From assembly GCA_016786705.1 (NCBI GenBank), contig JAEUVV010000001.1:1-45938 (forward strand): DNA of 45,938 nt. The letters run 5' to 3'. How positions within the stretch are numbered: the stretch's first letter is position 1; every line of letters starts with the position of its first letter. The translations under genes were made by a program, and so were the position numbers. This DNA is from Taibaiella sp. Its GTDB lineage: Bacteria > Bacteroidota > Bacteroidia > Chitinophagales > Chitinophagaceae. The notes below the pieces were generated by a model. That model was not told where the DNA came from. It did not search any database and saw only the letters and a program-made list of their open reading frames with translations. Shown here piece by piece: positions 6,287 through 14,188 of the stretch.

Positions 6287-8587
6287 ATGAAAATATCACA
6301 TTGGATACTTACCGCTTTTGTTGCCGTAGGTACATTAGGTACCGTTAAAACATTTGCGCAAACGGGCACGGTTGCCCGGAATACCAAAATGGCTATAAAG
6401 GCTGACCAGCCGGTATCACTTGCTCTATTCGAGCGCAGCGATGAGCGTGACCCTAAAGTGGAGCAGGCCATAAGGAATGTTATTTACCTGAAATTAAATA
6501 AGGCGGCATTAGCAGCATTAAATCATAAACAATATAAGACCCTTAGTTTTGACCTGCCACTTGCTACCGGAACGGAAACGATCCTGCTGGCAAAATATGA
6601 TCTTTTTACTACAGACTTTAAAGCACAGGTAAAAGATCAAAGCGGGCAATATCATGCTGTGGCAAGGCCGGAAGGTACTTTCTACAGGGGATTCAGGGAG
6701 GGCAGTGATCGTTCCATAGCCGCGCTTTCATTTTATAGCAACGAGCTGGGCGGTGTGATCAGTATACCCGGGATGAGCGGTAACTATAACCTCGTGCTGA
6801 ATAAAGAAAACCCGGGTACTCAATATGAAAATTATATCCTTTTTAATGAGTCCGATATAATTGATGGCGCCCAATACATTTCCCTCTGTAAAAACGAGCT
6901 GGCACAAGAGCAGAATCCTTTGGCCCAACGGCAAAGAAAGACGGGCGCATTTACCGGGGATAAAGGGGCTAATTGCCAGGTCGTTACTATGGCTCTTTAC
7001 GGTGATTATAAATTATACCAAAAGAACCAGAATAGTGTTACAGCAACCCAAAACTACCTGACGACCGTATTTAATGGCGTGGCGGCATTATATGAGAACG
7101 ATCAGATGCGGGTAGCCCTGCAAGCCTTAAATGTCAATACTGCCCCGGATGGTTATCCGAATACTGCACCGGGTGTACTGGCACAATTTGGAGGGGAGAT
7201 CGCTACTAATGTTACCGCGAACCTGATGCAGATGGTTACGGGATATACGGTAAATAATAACCATCCGCCTTTAGGTGGCCTGGCCTGGTTAAGGGTTATT
7301 TGCGCCACGCCGATGCCCTACACTTATAATGGTATGCCAACTTATGTCGGGCCATTTAGTATGATCAATACCGCAGGTAGTCCTAACCTGCCTCTGGTGC
7401 CGGTTTATTCCTGGGATATCAACTGCTCTGCGCACGAATTTGGTCATAACCTGGGTTCTCCGCATACCCACAATTGTGCCTGGAATGGCAATGGTACGGC
7501 CATTGATAATTGCGCTGGAGCCTACGATGTGCAATATGCAGATAACAATTGTGCCCCGGCGGGCATTCCTGCCAACCAGGGTACAATAATGAGCTATTGC
7601 CACCTGCTGTCTAATGTTGGTGTTAATTTTGCCAATGGTTTTGGGCAGCAACCCGGCGATACCTTAAGGGCCTGGGTGGCTGCAGCAGCAGATTATGGCT
7701 GCCTGAGCAGTGATTACTATGCAACGAAAGTCGTCGATCAGGACGGTCTTACCGTTGTCGCGAATGGCTTCTGTATTGATGGGAATAACCTTTACTGTTA
7801 TGATACGAAAAATGATTTTGATCGCCTGAACGACGAGCTGGTGCTGATCATCAAGAATAATAATATCAGCGGCCTGGACTTGTCCAACCTGCAGATCTCT
7901 ATGACCACAACGCCAACTTATGGCACAGGTGCCGCGATTGATGCCAGTAGCTATCTATATACTGATGGTGCTTTCGAAAACTGGTATCACTCTAACAGGA
8001 ACTGGTCGATAGAGCTTAACCAGGCTCTGACGGGAGCCAGCCAGTTTATCTTCCCATTCCTGGACCAGGATAAAACGGACCTTACGGGGTCATTGCCGGC
8101 GATGAATAACCTGCAGGACAGTATGCGCCTGGTGATCTATAAAACAGCAGCTGCTGCCCAGGTACCGGATCAGGCAGCTGCTGCCGATGTAGCCGTGTAT
8201 AATATGGGTATGGCTGGCAACGGCTGGACCTATGATGCCAATCAATATTATCAAAAGGCTACCCTTAATTATAGCGGCCCTATTTTCGGGGCTACCTTTG
8301 CCACAGGTGAAAAGAAATCGGTTTTAAGTGTCCGCAATGTAATTAATTCCAAGTTGCTAAAGCTGTATCCTAACCCGGTATCGGACCAGTTACAGATTAC
8401 TTTAGATGAAAGTGCCGGGAATGTTTTGGAGCTGGAGTTAGTAGATTATTTAGGCCGTACTTTATTATCGCAAAAAGTTAAAGGCCATGAGCAATCGGTT
8501 CACGTCAAAAACCTGGCAGCGGGTGTTTACATGATCCGTTGTACTACTGATAAGGGTACTTATATCAATAAATTTGTGAAACAATAA
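6287..8587 (+). CDS. Secreted reprolysin-like (M12B-type) zinc metalloprotease with type 9 sorting domain
   Basis: The 766-residue precursor begins with a signal peptide (MKISHWILTAFVAVGTLGTV, cleavage after TFAQ). A propeptide region of about 200 residues precedes the catalytic domain. That domain contains SAHEFGHNLGSPHTHNC, which is HExxHxxGxxH with three zinc His and the catalytic Glu, and the Met-turn GTIMSYCH; several paired Cys suggest disulfides. A beta-rich domain follows, and the last 75 residues (KLYPNPVSDQLQITLDES, AAGVYMIRCTTDKGTYINKFVKQ) are a class A type 9 secretion (Por) sorting domain. The enzyme should be exported, sorted to the surface and its C-terminus removed. It is a single gene ending at a strong terminator. 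The type 9 machinery is not in this window. Confidence 0.93.
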   Translation: MKISHWILTAFVAVGTLGTVKTFAQTGTVARNTKMAIKADQPVSLALFERSDERDPKVEQAIRNVIYLKLNKAALAALNHKQYKTLSFDLPLATGTETILLAKYDLFTTDFKAQVKDQSGQYHAVARPEGTFYRGFREGSDRSIAALSFYSNELGGVISIPGMSGNYNLVLNKENPGTQYENYILFNESDIIDGAQYISLCKNELAQEQNPLAQRQRKTGAFTGDKGANCQVVTMALYGDYKLYQKNQNSVTATQNYLTTVFNGVAALYENDQMRVALQALNVNTAPDGYPNTAPGVLAQFGGEIATNVTANLMQMVTGYTVNNNHPPLGGLAWLRVICATPMPYTYNGMPTYVGPFSMINTAGSPNLPLVPVYSWDINCSAHEFGHNLGSPHTHNCAWNGNGTAIDNCAGAYDVQYADNNCAPAGIPANQGTIMSYCHLLSNVGVNFANGFGQQPGDTLRAWVAAAADYGCLSSDYYATKVVDQDGLTVVANGFCIDGNNLYCYDTKNDFDRLNDELVLIIKNNNISGLDLSNLQISMTTTPTYGTGAAIDASSYLYTDGAFENWYHSNRNWSIELNQALTGASQFIFPFLDQDKTDLTGSLPAMNNLQDSMRLVIYKTAAAAQVPDQAAAADVAVYNMGMAGNGWTYDANQYYQKATLNYSGPIFGATFATGEKKSVLSVRNVINSKLLKLYPNPVSDQLQITLDESAGNVLELELVDYLGRTLLSQKVKGHEQSVHVKNLAAGVYMIRCTTDKGTYINKFVKQ

Positions 8588-8599
8588 TTGAACGTAACT

Positions 8600-8646
8600 A
8601 TAAAAAAGTGCGGGGAAAGCAAATCGCTTTCCCCGCACTTTTTTAT
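8600..8646. terminator. Bidirectional terminator between protease and radical SAM genes
   Basis: Perfect 21-bp arms (8600-8620 and 8626-8646) with core GTGCGGGGAAAGC and a 5-nt loop, with T-runs on both strands. It serves both convergent genes. Confidence 0.9.
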
Positions 8647-8659
8647 AGCGTTAACTGTT

Positions 8660-10849
8660 TTATAATAAATACAGGCCCATATTCCTGATCTCGCCGAAAT
8701 ATTCATGGGCAAACAATTGATCCAATGCTGCCAGTTTTTGCGTTTCAAGCAATGCATCCAGCTGCTGTATTGTTTTATAACCATGCTTCAGGGAGCATTG
8801 ACTCAACACGAGTTGCAGGGTTTCGTTCAGCTCAAGCGGTAATTCCAGTTGCACCGCTTCCTTCTTCTGCTGAAAAGAGACCTGCGCTACGCTTAGCTTT
8901 TTTGACTTCTTTTTTATTTTGACCTGTGGCAAATGCCCGGTCCACAGAATTTTTGTAGAAGGCCTGATCATATTGTCCCTGGCGGCCTCGTCCAGGCACT
9001 GCTGTATAAAGTAAGGGGATACTGTGGTCGCTTTTATTTTGAAATCAAACCATTCCTGCAGCGGGAATTCGAAGCAAATACCATGCATATAATTGAAGAT
9101 AGCTTTACGCAAACCTGCCGCATATTTTGCATGGTCCGCGCCGGTGTGGTCCTGGTGCGGGATGTCATTATTGGCAAAGGTGCCTTCATCCGTAAGTAAG
9201 GCTTCAACCTTATAGGCTTCCGGGTTCATACCTACAGGGCTATGTGCCGTCATGGCAAACTGGTGCCAGAAGCCGGACTGTATGATATTGGCTTCAAACA
9301 TCTGGCGTACGACTTCCAGGCTGTCTATGGTTTCCTGGTCGGTCTGGGTAGGAAAGCCATACATAAGGTAAGCATGTACCATGATGCCGGCTTCTGTAAA
9401 GCTATCCGTTACTTTTGCTACCTGGGCCAGGGTGACCCCTTTCTTAATTAAGGCCAGCAGGCGGTCTGAGGCTACTTCCAGCCCGCCGGAAACCGCGATA
9501 CAGCCTGAGGCCGCCAATAGTTTGCACAGGTCCGGGCTAAAGCTTTTCTCAAACCGGATGTTAGTCCACCAGGTGATGGTTAATTTTCTTTTCAGGATCT
9601 CTATGGCCAGCTCCCGCATAAGCGCGGGTGGGGCCGCTTCGTCTACAAAGTGAAAACCTGTTTCACCGGTTTGCGCTATGATCGTTTCAATCCGGTCAGC
9701 CAGTACAGTCGCGGTCGTCGCTTCATAATTTTTGATATAGTCCAGGCTGATATCGCAGAAAGTGCATTTGCCCCAATAGCAACCGTGCGCCAGGGTAAGC
9801 TTGTTCCAGCGGCCATCACTCCATAGCCGGTGCATAGGATTGGCTACTTCGATTACCGATAAGTATTGTGCCGAGGGTAAACCTTCATAGTCAGGCGTGC
9901 CGACTTCAATTTGTTTATAATCAGGGGCGACAGAAGCGTTAAAATAATGGACGGCTCCATCAGAAAGCGAGAAGCTGCGTTTCAGGAAATCAATACTGCG
10001 GATGCCTTCCAGGTATTCCACGAGGTGATAAATACAGGCTTCGCCGTCGTCCAGGGTGATGAAGTCGAGGAATTCAAATACCCGCGCGTCTTTCAGGGAG
10101 CGCAACTCGGTATTGGCATAGCCGCCACCCAGGCATATTTTTATCCCCGGGTATTTTGCTTTTACAAACTGCGCACAGCGTAAACCGCCATAAAGATTAC
10201 CGGGAAAAGGAACGGATATGCCTAATAGCGTGGGCTGATGTACCTGCAATTTCCGGTCCAGTATATCGAGGGTGATCTTATCAATAAAAGTAGGCGGCTG
10301 TTGTAGTGCCGTGTATAAGGCATCAAAAGAGTGCGCGCTACTAGCCAGTCTTTCCGCGTAACGGCTAAAGCCGAAAAATGGATCAACAGTGGCTTTGATC
10401 AGGTCACCGATATCTTCTAAATATAAAGTCGCCAGGTGCCGGGCTTTATCACGGATACCCATGGTGCCAAAGGCCCATTCCAGGTCGGCTACCTGCTCAA
10501 ATTTGCCAGCTTCCGGCAGGTAATTGCCGGTACAAATGCTGTGTGCCAGCGTCGGGTTTTTATCCTGGAAAAACAAGATGACCGGCTCGATGGTGGCAAT
10601 ATAATCTTCCTGTAAAGCGACAATACGCCGCTCATTTGCGCTTAAAGAAAAATTTCCTGCAGCGACCGCTTCAAATAAGGCGATCAGTCCTTTGCGGGAA
10701 AAGATCGCGTTAATGACCTCGATGCCCAGGTCTGCCTGTTTGCAGGGTACACCTTTGGTATTCAGGAACCCTTTAAGATAAGCCGTTGCCGGGTAGGGCG
10801 TGTTCAGCTGGGTGAATGGAGGGGTGATTAAAAAAACAGACTGCTGCAC
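8660..10849 (-). CDS. B12-binding-type radical SAM protein with unusual Cx4Cx2C cluster motif
   Basis: This is a 729-residue protein. The N-terminal half has a Rossmann-like cobalamin-binding-type domain (TPPFTQLNTPYPATAYLKG near the start, LGISVPFPGNLYGG, ICLGGGYANTEL, DFITLDDGEAC) but no clear DxHxxG cobalamin-ligand motif. The radical SAM core follows with HGCYWGKCTFCD: Cys357, Cys362 and Cys365, one residue longer than the usual Cx3Cx2C. SGGLEVASDRLLALIKKGV and VHAYLMYGFPTQTDQET match later parts of the radical SAM barrel. The substrate is unknown. The start is GTG at 10849; no in-frame ATG lies just upstream. A TAATTTTG element sits 24-31 nt before it. It is a lone gene. Confidence 0.82.
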   Translation of the reverse strand: MQQSVFLITPPFTQLNTPYPATAYLKGFLNTKGVPCKQADLGIEVINAIFSRKGLIALFEAVAAGNFSLSANERRIVALQEDYIATIEPVILFFQDKNPTLAHSICTGNYLPEAGKFEQVADLEWAFGTMGIRDKARHLATLYLEDIGDLIKATVDPFFGFSRYAERLASSAHSFDALYTALQQPPTFIDKITLDILDRKLQVHQPTLLGISVPFPGNLYGGLRCAQFVKAKYPGIKICLGGGYANTELRSLKDARVFEFLDFITLDDGEACIYHLVEYLEGIRSIDFLKRSFSLSDGAVHYFNASVAPDYKQIEVGTPDYEGLPSAQYLSVIEVANPMHRLWSDGRWNKLTLAHGCYWGKCTFCDISLDYIKNYEATTATVLADRIETIIAQTGETGFHFVDEAAPPALMRELAIEILKRKLTITWWTNIRFEKSFSPDLCKLLAASGCIAVSGGLEVASDRLLALIKKGVTLAQVAKVTDSFTEAGIMVHAYLMYGFPTQTDQETIDSLEVVRQMFEANIIQSGFWHQFAMTAHSPVGMNPEAYKVEALLTDEGTFANNDIPHQDHTGADHAKYAAGLRKAIFNYMHGICFEFPLQEWFDFKIKATTVSPYFIQQCLDEAARDNMIRPSTKILWTGHLPQVKIKKKSKKLSVAQVSFQQKKEAVQLELPLELNETLQLVLSQCSLKHGYKTIQQLDALLETQKLAALDQLFAHEYFGEIRNMGLYLL

Positions 10850-10872
10850 AGGAAAATTCGAATATTAGAGGG

Positions 10873-10880
10873 CAAAATTA
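10873..10880 (-). promoter_or_regulatory. -7 promoter element of the radical SAM gene
   Basis: Read leftward this is TAATTTTG, matching TAnnTTTG. The predicted transcript would start near 10867, 18 nt before the GTG start, which supports that start choice. Confidence 0.45.
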
Positions 10881-10954
10881 AACAACTATTAGCTGATTTG
10901 CTAATATGGCTGTCGTTATGGTTTTAACCGTCGGAGACTTAAAGACAAATCCAT

Positions 10955-10962
10955 TACATTTG
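10955..10962 (+). promoter_or_regulatory. -7 element directly abutting the first TonB-like gene
   Basis: TACATTTG ends four bases before the ATG at 10967, so the transcript would be leaderless or nearly so. The second TonB-like gene has the same octamer in nearly the same position. No good -33 element was found. Confidence 0.4.
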
Positions 10963-10966
10963 TTCT

Positions 10967-11440
10967 ATGAATTTAAAAATAATCGGCACAGGATTATTGT
11001 TAATCTGTGGTTTGAGTGTAAGTGCACAGGAGAAAAATGATTCGAATGAAGTTGGGAATGTACCGGGAGGTATGGGCAAGCCAAAACCAGAAGCCATAGC
11101 TTCTGACCAAACAAAAACTGATAAGCATGAAATTTACAGAGCGGTACAAAAAACGCCTGAGCCAAAATTTAATAGCTCAAATTATTTTTCGAAAAACCTA
11201 AGATACCCGGAAGCGGCAAAAAAGAATAAGATCCAGGGCAAGATAGTGGTACAGTTTGTGGTAGAAATAGATGGAAGTTTATCCTCTGCTACTATTATAA
11301 GAGGTAGAGAATTGGGTCATGGCCTTCCTGAAGAAGCGATTCGTGCAGTGCTTGCCATGCCTGAATGGAAACCGGCTGTACAGTCTGGTAAATTCGTGCG
11401 TGCTTATTATACCCTGCCTGTAGTATTTAAATTGCCATAA
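10967..11440 (+). CDS. Small secreted TonB C-terminal domain protein (copy 1)
   Basis: This 157-residue protein has a signal peptide (MNLKIIGTGLLLICGLSVSA, then Q) instead of the membrane anchor of a true TonB. A linker of about 50 residues leads to a TonB C-terminal domain: RYPEAAKKNKIQGKIVVQFV, DGSLSSATIIRGRELG, LPEEAIRAVLAMPEWKPA and AYYTLPVVFKLP. Classical TonB carries energy from ExbB/ExbD to outer-membrane receptors. Without an anchor this protein cannot do so alone, so a periplasmic binding or accessory role is more likely (inference). A close paralogue is at 16912-17352. A short remnant of another TonB tail follows at 11461-11514. Confidence 0.85.
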   Translation: MNLKIIGTGLLLICGLSVSAQEKNDSNEVGNVPGGMGKPKPEAIASDQTKTDKHEIYRAVQKTPEPKFNSSNYFSKNLRYPEAAKKNKIQGKIVVQFVVEIDGSLSSATIIRGRELGHGLPEEAIRAVLAMPEWKPAVQSGKFVRAYYTLPVVFKLP

Positions 11441-11460
11441 ATATCGGATATGATATAGCG

Positions 11461-11514
11461 GATGGTAAAGCGGTGCGGTCTTATTATCTCATACCGGTAA
11501 CTTTTAATTTTTAA
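11461..11514 (+). pseudogene. Remnant of a TonB C-terminal tail
   Basis: In a different frame from the gene just upstream, these bases read DGKAVRSYYLIPVTFNF and a TAA stop. This matches the last strand of TonB C-terminal domains (compare SGKFVRAYYTLPVVFKLP in the intact gene). No start or upstream domain remains. It is probably debris of a tandem copy. Confidence 0.65.
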
Positions 11515-11538
11515 ACTCTTCCGTATTTACAGAAACAG

Positions 11539-12228
11539 ATGCATAAGCAAGTTTACTTCAACTGGAGCAGCGGGAAAGATTCTGCTTTAGCGCTCCATTA
11601 TTTATTGCAGGATAAAAACATATCCGTCGGTCATTTATTGACAACGATCAACGAAACCCAACAAAGGGTAAGTATGCACGGCGTGCGTCGCAGCTTGCTC
11701 GAAGTTCAGTTGAAGGCTATTGAGCTACCTTATTCTATTGTTGCTATTCCGGAACAGTGCATCAATACCACTTACGAAACTATCATGCAACAAGCGGTTG
11801 CGCCACTGATCAGCGAAGGATTTGAATACGCTGCGTTCGGGGATATCTTTCTGGAAGATCTGAAACTTTATAGGGAGCAACAGTTGGCACAGGTGGGGCT
11901 GAAGGGTTGGTTTCCATTATGGCAAAGGGATAGCCGCTCTATTGTTGACGAATTCATTGACCTGGGCTTTAAGGCTATTACGGTATCGGTCAATGCGCAG
12001 CACCTGGATGCATCTTTCGTGGGCCGGGTTTTAGACCACGATTTTATAAAAGATCTTCCTGCGGGTGTGGATCCGGCTGGCGAAAACGGGGAGTTTCACA
12101 CTTTTTGCTTTGAAGCGCCTTATTTTAAAGCGCCTGTAGATTTTACTAAAGGTGAAAAAGTCTATCGGACTTACCAGCATGGTACCGAATCTTTTGGCTA
12201 TTGGTTTTGCGATTTATTGAATGCCTAA
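11539..12228 (+). CDS. Dph6-like ATP pyrophosphatase (PP-loop, diphthine-ammonia ligase family)
   Basis: The 229-residue cytosolic protein opens with the PP-loop FNWSSGKDSALALHYLL (residues 7-23), then SMHGVRR, YAAFGDIFLEDLKLYRE, GWFPLWQRDSRSIVDEFI and DPAGENGEFHTFCFEAP, all signature blocks of the Dph6/ATP-pyrophosphatase family. Eukaryotic Dph6 amidates diphthine on elongation factor 2. Bacteria lack diphthamide, so the bacterial substrate is unknown and an amide-forming ATP-dependent ligation is only inferred. It is a single gene whose 3' end overlaps the convergent gene by 4 nt. Confidence 0.88.
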   Translation: MHKQVYFNWSSGKDSALALHYLLQDKNISVGHLLTTINETQQRVSMHGVRRSLLEVQLKAIELPYSIVAIPEQCINTTYETIMQQAVAPLISEGFEYAAFGDIFLEDLKLYREQQLAQVGLKGWFPLWQRDSRSIVDEFIDLGFKAITVSVNAQHLDASFVGRVLDHDFIKDLPAGVDPAGENGEFHTFCFEAPYFKAPVDFTKGEKVYRTYQHGTESFGYWFCDLLNA

Positions 12229-12782
12229 TTAATACCCAGGTCGTCTACAAAGCGAGAAGAGGGATATACTTCGTAAGGATCAAGGCCGTTTAGTTCTATA
12301 GTAATGCCACAAACAGCAATAGTAAGCGCTTCAAGGGTATTCCATTTACCCGGGCCGGTCAGGACTTTATAATTTACATAAGCGGTTACTTCAAGAAAAC
12401 GTTCATAGGTGATTTGTGTCACTACGTAATCGGGCTCCGGGTAAAATAATCGCTACAGCATATTAAGGCCTTTGGTAGCGCTGCCCTTCGGTAATGCAAT
12501 CTTTAAGCCCGTGGCTACTGCTACCTGCTGCCAAAACGCTTTACTTTCAATTTTATACTTTTCAAAAACAGGATCTTCCGGCCCCAGGTTTAAGTAATCT
12601 GCGAACTTGTTTTGAAGCAGGCTAAAGACCGGCTCCGGATCGGAAGCTGTAGTATTATAAATAGCATTCAGGTAACGCACAACATCACTGACCCGGTACA
12701 TTCTTTCTGCTTCGCGATCCGGGATGTTTAGCTTGAAGTATTTTTCAAATTCAACGATCAGTGCTACAGAATCTAAACCCAT
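12225..12782 (-). pseudogene. Acyl-carrier-like protein, apparently circularly permuted, interrupted by an in-frame TAG
   Basis: Two open segments (12782-12453 and 12422-12225) lie in the same frame, separated by TAG at 12455-12453 and ten sense codons (start RLFYPEPDYV), so they are best read as one gene of about 185 codons. The N-terminus MGLDSVALIVEFEKYFKLNI resembles helices II-IV of an acyl carrier protein, including the Asp-Ser where phosphopantetheine attaches. The C-terminus (ELNGLDPYEVYPSSRFVDDL, then GIN) resembles helix I and the loop that normally precede that Ser. Joining the end to the start would recreate a standard FVDDLG-x-DS carrier motif. The spacer contains AFWQQVAVATGLKIALP. 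No ketosynthase or ligase is adjacent. The amber codon could be a mutation, a sequencing error or a readthrough site. Confidence 0.65.
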
Positions 12783-12864
12783 TTTACTTTTCCAGGTATT
12801 TAGTTATTCGGTTTTAATAAATCAAAAGCTATGATGCAGATTTTGGTTTAACAAAATATTTGCT

Positions 12865-12892
12865 ACAATTATATTGTGTACAATATAATTGT
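12865..12892. promoter_or_regulatory. OhrR operator
   Basis: A perfect inverted repeat, ACAATTATATTG (12865-12876) and CAATATAATTGT (12881-12892), with a 4-bp centre. It closely resembles the known OhrR box of other bacteria and lies just upstream of ohrR. It overlaps the expected -33 region of the TAATTTTG promoter at 12896-12903, so bound OhrR would block transcription. Confidence 0.8.
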
Positions 12893-12895
12893 GTG

Positions 12896-12903
12896 TAATT
12901 TTG
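12896..12903 (+). promoter_or_regulatory. -7 element of the ohrR operon
   Basis: TAATTTTG matches the Bacteroidota -7 consensus. ATTG inside the operator, at 12873-12876, lies 19 bp upstream and would serve as a -33 element. Confidence 0.55.
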
Positions 12904-12930
12904 CTTTTGTATTTAAACCGGAGGGACAGG

Positions 12931-13365
12931 ATGAAAAATAATGAAGAGCTATTAAAGCTGGAGCAGCAGGTATGCTTCCCCATATATACTTTATCTAAAG
13001 AGATCGTGAGCATGTACCGGCCTTACCTGGATGCGCTGGATATTTCTTACCCGCAATACCTGGTATTAATGGTGCTTTGGGAAGAGCAGCAGGCCACCGT
13101 GAGCACGATTTGCGATAAGCTTTACCTGGATACAGGCACCATAACGCCAATGCTGAAAAGGATGGAGGCTAAAGAGCTCGTGGCCCGGACCCGGCAGAAA
13201 GAGGATGAAAGGGTCGTGCTAATAACCCTGACCAAAAAGGGCAGGGAGCTAAAGAAAAAAGCGGCTGATATTCCGCACAAACTGCTTGATGACATTGATC
13301 TTACCCGTGAGGAATTAATATTTTTAAGAAGTATAACCACTAAAATTTTAAAAAAATATAAATAA
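12931..13365 (+). CDS. ohrR: OhrR, peroxide-sensing MarR-family repressor
   Basis: From the ATG at 12931 (preceded by GGAGGGACAGG, an unusually good ribosome site here) the protein is 144 residues. LKLEQQVCFPIY places Cys15 exactly where OhrR proteins carry the organic-peroxide-reactive Cys. The MarR winged helix follows (YPQYLVLMVLWE, STICDKLYLDTGTITPMLKR, RQKEDERVVLITLTKKG). There is no C-terminal Cys, so it looks like the one-Cys type. Oxidation releases it from DNA; its operator lies 40 bp upstream, implying autorepression. ohr begins 7 nt after its stop. An upstream in-frame start at 12889 lies inside the operator and was rejected. Confidence 0.93.
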   Translation: MKNNEELLKLEQQVCFPIYTLSKEIVSMYRPYLDALDISYPQYLVLMVLWEEQQATVSTICDKLYLDTGTITPMLKRMEAKELVARTRQKEDERVVLITLTKKGRELKKKAADIPHKLLDDIDLTREELIFLRSITTKILKKYK

Positions 13366-13372
13366 CACAAAA

Positions 13373-13795
13373 ATGAAAGCATTGTACACCGCTGTAGCCA
13401 CAGCAACCGGAGGCCGTAATGGCCATGTAAGAACCGACAACGGAACACTTGACCTGCAGGTTAGACACCCTAAAGCTTTAGGAGGTGCTAATGACGATTA
13501 TACCAATCCCGAACAGCTATTCGCGGCAGGTTACTCCGCTTGTTTTGGCAGTGCGCTGGACCGCGTAATCTCTTTAAGTAAAACAGAAGTTGCCGGCACA
13601 CAGGTAACCGCTAAAGTGAGTATCGGGCAAATCGAAAATGGCGGGTTCGGGCTTGCTGTAGTGCTGGATGTGAACGTATCTGGCGTGGATGCTGCAACGG
13701 CGCAATCTTTGGTGGAAAAAGCACACCAGGTATGTCCTTATTCTAATGCTACCCGCAACAATATCGAGGTAACTTTAAATGTAACAAATCACTAA
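13373..13795 (+). CDS. ohr: Organic hydroperoxide resistance protein Ohr
   Basis: The 140-residue OsmC/Ohr fold protein has both redox cysteines, in GYSACFGSALDRV (Cys57) and HQVCPYSNATRNN (Cys121). These form the thiol pair that reduces organic hydroperoxides. LYTAVATATGGRNGHVRT at the start and NPEQLFAAGY are typical of Ohr rather than OsmC. It is second in the ohrR operon and should be induced by organic peroxides. Confidence 0.95.
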   Translation: MKALYTAVATATGGRNGHVRTDNGTLDLQVRHPKALGGANDDYTNPEQLFAAGYSACFGSALDRVISLSKTEVAGTQVTAKVSIGQIENGGFGLAVVLDVNVSGVDAATAQSLVEKAHQVCPYSNATRNNIEVTLNVTNH

Positions 13796-13805
13796 AAAAT
13801 AGTAA

Positions 13806-14177
13806 ATGCAATACATAGCAATTATACTGACGGCCATAGTAGCCATTGAGCATCTTTATATTCTCTGGATGGAAATGTTTGCCTGGGAAAGTGCAGGTAA
13901 GAAAGCATTTGGAAAATCATTACCGCCTGAATTATTTAAGCCTACCAAAGGGCTTGCGGCTAACCAGGGATTGTATAACGGTTTTTTAGCCGCCGGTTTA
14001 ATATGGTCTTTACTCATTGAATCGCCGGTTTGGGCCATCAATATAAGATTATTCTTCCTGGCTTGTGTAGCCATAGCTGGTCTGTTTGGCGCGCTTACAG
14101 CATCAAAGAAAATATTTTTCGTACAGGCTTTGCCGGCTCTGCTGGCTATTATTACCACATTAATTGCTATTTATTAA
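13806..14177 (+). CDS. DUF1304 family inner-membrane protein
   Basis: The 123-residue protein has about four hydrophobic segments and matches DUF1304 (IAIILTAIVAIEHLYILWME, then FAW; GLAANQGLYNGFLAAGLIW). The function is unknown. It begins 10 nt after ohr and precedes a nitroreductase by 11 nt, so it is probably cotranscribed and peroxide-responsive (inference). Confidence 0.88.
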   Translation: MQYIAIILTAIVAIEHLYILWMEMFAWESAGKKAFGKSLPPELFKPTKGLAANQGLYNGFLAAGLIWSLLIESPVWAINIRLFFLACVAIAGLFGALTASKKIFFVQALPALLAIITTLIAIY

Positions 14178-14188
14178 AAAGAAAAAAC

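Noticed and set aside
7289..7651. Minus-strand frame of 120 codons inside the protease gene
   Set aside because: It lies opposite the catalytic domain, has no recognisable features and is a shadow frame.
12225..12422. Separate small gene downstream of the carrier-like segment
   Set aside because: It is in the same frame as the upstream segment and forms the expected C-terminal end of the same protein; treated as one interrupted gene.
12889..12930. Upstream start for OhrR
   Set aside because: It lies in the operator and promoter; the ATG at 12931 has a good ribosome site and gives Cys15 in the family position.
14030..14188. N-terminal extension of the nitroreductase
   Set aside because: It overlaps the DUF1304 gene and encodes no nitroreductase sequence; the ATG at 14189 fits the family start.
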